A stretch of 64,000 nt of DNA. Source: Methyloversatilis universalis FAM5. Lineage in GTDB: Bacteria; Pseudomonadota; Gammaproteobacteria; Burkholderiales; Rhodocyclaceae. The stretch's first letter is position 1. Each line of letters opens with the position of its first letter. Both the position numbers and the translations under genes were made by a program. Where the stretch lies: assembly GCF_000214035.2 (NCBI RefSeq), contig NZ_AFHG01000052.1, forward strand, positions 248,001-312,000. The letters are read 5' to 3'. Of this stretch, positions 62,496 to 64,000 are shown piece by piece. The notes beneath the pieces were generated by a model. It made no database searches. It was not told the origin of the DNA and worked only from the letters and a program-made list of their open reading frames with translations.

Positions 62496-64000
62496 CGGTT
62501 CATCCCCGCGCATGCGGGGAACGGTATTTCGCATCGATGGCGGCCGAACCCCAGTCCGGTTCATCCCCGCGCATGCGGGGAACGGGGGCTGGTGACGATG
62601 ATCGACGGATCGACCGCCGGTTCATCCCCGCGCATGCGGGGAACGGGATGCGGCCGGCCTGTTCGCCCGGGCGGAATCCGGTTCATCCCCGCGCATGCGG
62701 GGAACGGTCTTCCAAGTCGCGCTGCCTGTCGCGCTCAAGCGGTTCATCCCCGCGCATGCGGGGAACGGCGCCGGCCGCTGGTCGGCGGTATTCCAGACAG
62801 GCGGTTCATCCCCGCGCATGCGGGGAACGGAGAACAGCAGACAGTTTAGCCATGATGAAACCCGGTTCATCCCCGCGCATGCGGGGAACGGCGCAACATC
62901 CGTGCTTACGACCTGGGAGCGGCCGGTTCATCCCCGCGCATGCGGGGAACGGGCAATCGCCTCGGTGCAGAGCGTCGAAAGTTGCGGTTCATCCCCGCGC
63001 ATGCGGGGAACGGGCGGCCAGGTCGTCTTCGAGGTATTCGCAATACGGTTCATCCCCGCGCATGCGGGGAACGGCGACGTAGCGATGCGCCGGCGCGTGC
63101 GGATCTCGGTTCATCCCCGCGCATGCGGGGAACGGATCTTCACCGGGTCGGCCTTGGCGCGTTCGTACGGTTCATCCCCGCGCATGCGGGGAACGGAGCC
63201 AATGAGGACAGCACGACAGCGGCACTGACGGTTCATCCCCGCGCATGCGGGGAACGGTACCCGGGCGCTCGCCCGCCAGCGCATCCGTGCGGTTCATCCC
63301 CGCGCATGCGGGGAACGGTTGGCCTGGGCACTGGCAACAAAGACCAGATGCGGTTCATCCCCGCGCATGCGGGGAACGGCGTTCCCGTTCCCGTACCGGA
63401 TCGGCGCCGCACGGTTCATCCCCGCGCATGCGGGGAACGGGCAGCAACATCGCAACGGGCAACGCGATCAACCGGTTCATCCCCGCGCATGCGGGGAACG
63501 GGTCTCCCGCGCATGCACACCGCGTCCCATCGCCGGTTCATCCCCGCGCATGCGGGGAACGGTCGTCATTTGGGTCTGCCGATACCACAGCAGGCGGTTC
63601 ATCCCCGCGCATGCGGGGAACGGGGTTCTTGGGCCTACGAGTGGGCCAACGGTCGCGGTTCATCCCCGCGCATGCGGGGAACGGGGACGATGACGAGCCA
63701 CAGTGTTATTGTCCGGCGGTTCATCCCCGCGCATGCGGGGAACGGTCGAACGCACCCTTGACGCCGATGTAAGGCGCCGGTTCATCCCCGCGCATGCGGG
63801 GAACGGGCCCGTGCGAACAGTCCGGCATCGCTCGCTGCCGGTTCATCCCCGCGCATGCGGGGAACGGTCGGAGACGCCCAAATCCCACGCCGTATGAATC
63901 GGTTCATCCCCGCGCATGCGGGGAACGGGCCGTGGATGGCCAGGACCAGCCGGCGGAAACCGGTTCATCCCCGCGCATGCGGGGAACGGTGGCAGGGTCG
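62496..64000 (-). CRISPR. Type I-E-like CRISPR array, leader-proximal part (25 repeats, continues past window)
   Basis: Twenty-five repeats identical by eye to those of the left part start at 62496, 62557, 62618, 62679, 62740, 62802 and then every 61 bp from 62863 to 63961. All spacers are 32 nt except one of 33 nt (62769-62801). The array is still running at the right edge with a partial spacer from 63990. Together with the left part this is one array of at least 42 repeats split by the IS. No leader or cas gene is inside the window; both are expected to the right. Confidence 0.97.

Noticed and set aside
62489-63897. Open frames through the CRISPR array that read as repeated SSPRMRGT or RFIPAHAGNG peptides
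   Set aside because: These are translations of the CRISPR repeat, not a tandem-repeat protein; spacers supply the variable parts.

Overview
The window is GC-rich, densely packed bacterial chromosome. It looks betaproteobacterial, most like a Rhodocyclales-type methylotroph or facultative respirer such as Methyloversatilis; the genus is an inference from gene content, not a database match. Supporting signs are a soluble NAD-linked formate dehydrogenase operon with its own ModE-like regulator, a cbb3 oxidase (ccoNOQP) cluster with FNR control, PEP-CTERM exoproteins, trxA-rho, and H-NS. The left edge cuts a large transglutaminase/DUF2126 gene and the right edge cuts a CRISPR array.

Layout. 1-5600: the transglutaminase-like protein diverges from a 764-aa RTX (type I secreted) protein across a 400-bp regulatory region rich in palindromes. 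5587-9273: PepSY membrane protein, TonB-dependent receptor and a DUF2946 protein, probably for metal uptake. 9336-12372: molybdate module (one-domain ModE-like regulator, modC, modB, modA), with an inverted repeat over the modA ribosome binding site. 12505-19178: fdsG-fdsB-fdsA-fdhD(fdsC)-fdsD plus an isochorismatase-like hydrolase, opposed by a divergent regulator with a ModE-type HTH and a ligand-binding domain. Molybdate uptake and the molybdenum-dependent formate dehydrogenase are therefore neighbours. 20457-22133: trxA and rho. 22706-29007: 7Fe ferredoxin and AddB/AddA recombination nuclease-helicase. 29136-31724: CBS protein, acyl-CoA ligase, H-NS-like protein. 32013-37452: ccoN-ccoO-ccoQ-ccoP-ccoG-fixH plus a small membrane protein. 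37504-49254: housekeeping genes (UspA, fatty acid desaturase, MscS channel, phospholipase D-like, rRNA methyltransferase, DUF3108, purN, a lipoprotein, DedA, mutL, miaA). 49355-52775: fnr and hemN divergent around a perfect FNR box, then a SafE-like membrane protein and a second UspA. 52893-58321: an HDOD-GAF protein and a three-gene operon of PEP-CTERM exported hydrolases. 58523-59764: argJ.

60004 to the right edge is a type I-E-like CRISPR locus with 29-nt repeats, mostly 32-nt spacers and at least 42 repeats. The repeat orientation and a degenerate terminal repeat at 60004 indicate transcription toward the left (minus strand), with leader and cas genes beyond the right edge. The array is split by an IS110-family element of the IS1111 type (about 61030-62473) lying inside one spacer. 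Removing the element restores a spacer of exactly 32 nt, which defines its ends to within 3 bp. Its downstream non-coding segment is where IS1111-type elements encode a guide (bridge/seek) RNA, and it contains short words matching the interrupted spacer and the element's right end. This RNA-guided element inside an RNA-guided immune array is the most unusual feature of the window.

FNR ties several parts together. A perfect FNR box lies in the fnr-hemN gap and a near-consensus box lies about 100 bp upstream of ccoN, so low-oxygen respiration and oxygen-independent haem synthesis are probably co-regulated. Most minus-strand and plus-strand units are separated by strong bidirectional terminators.
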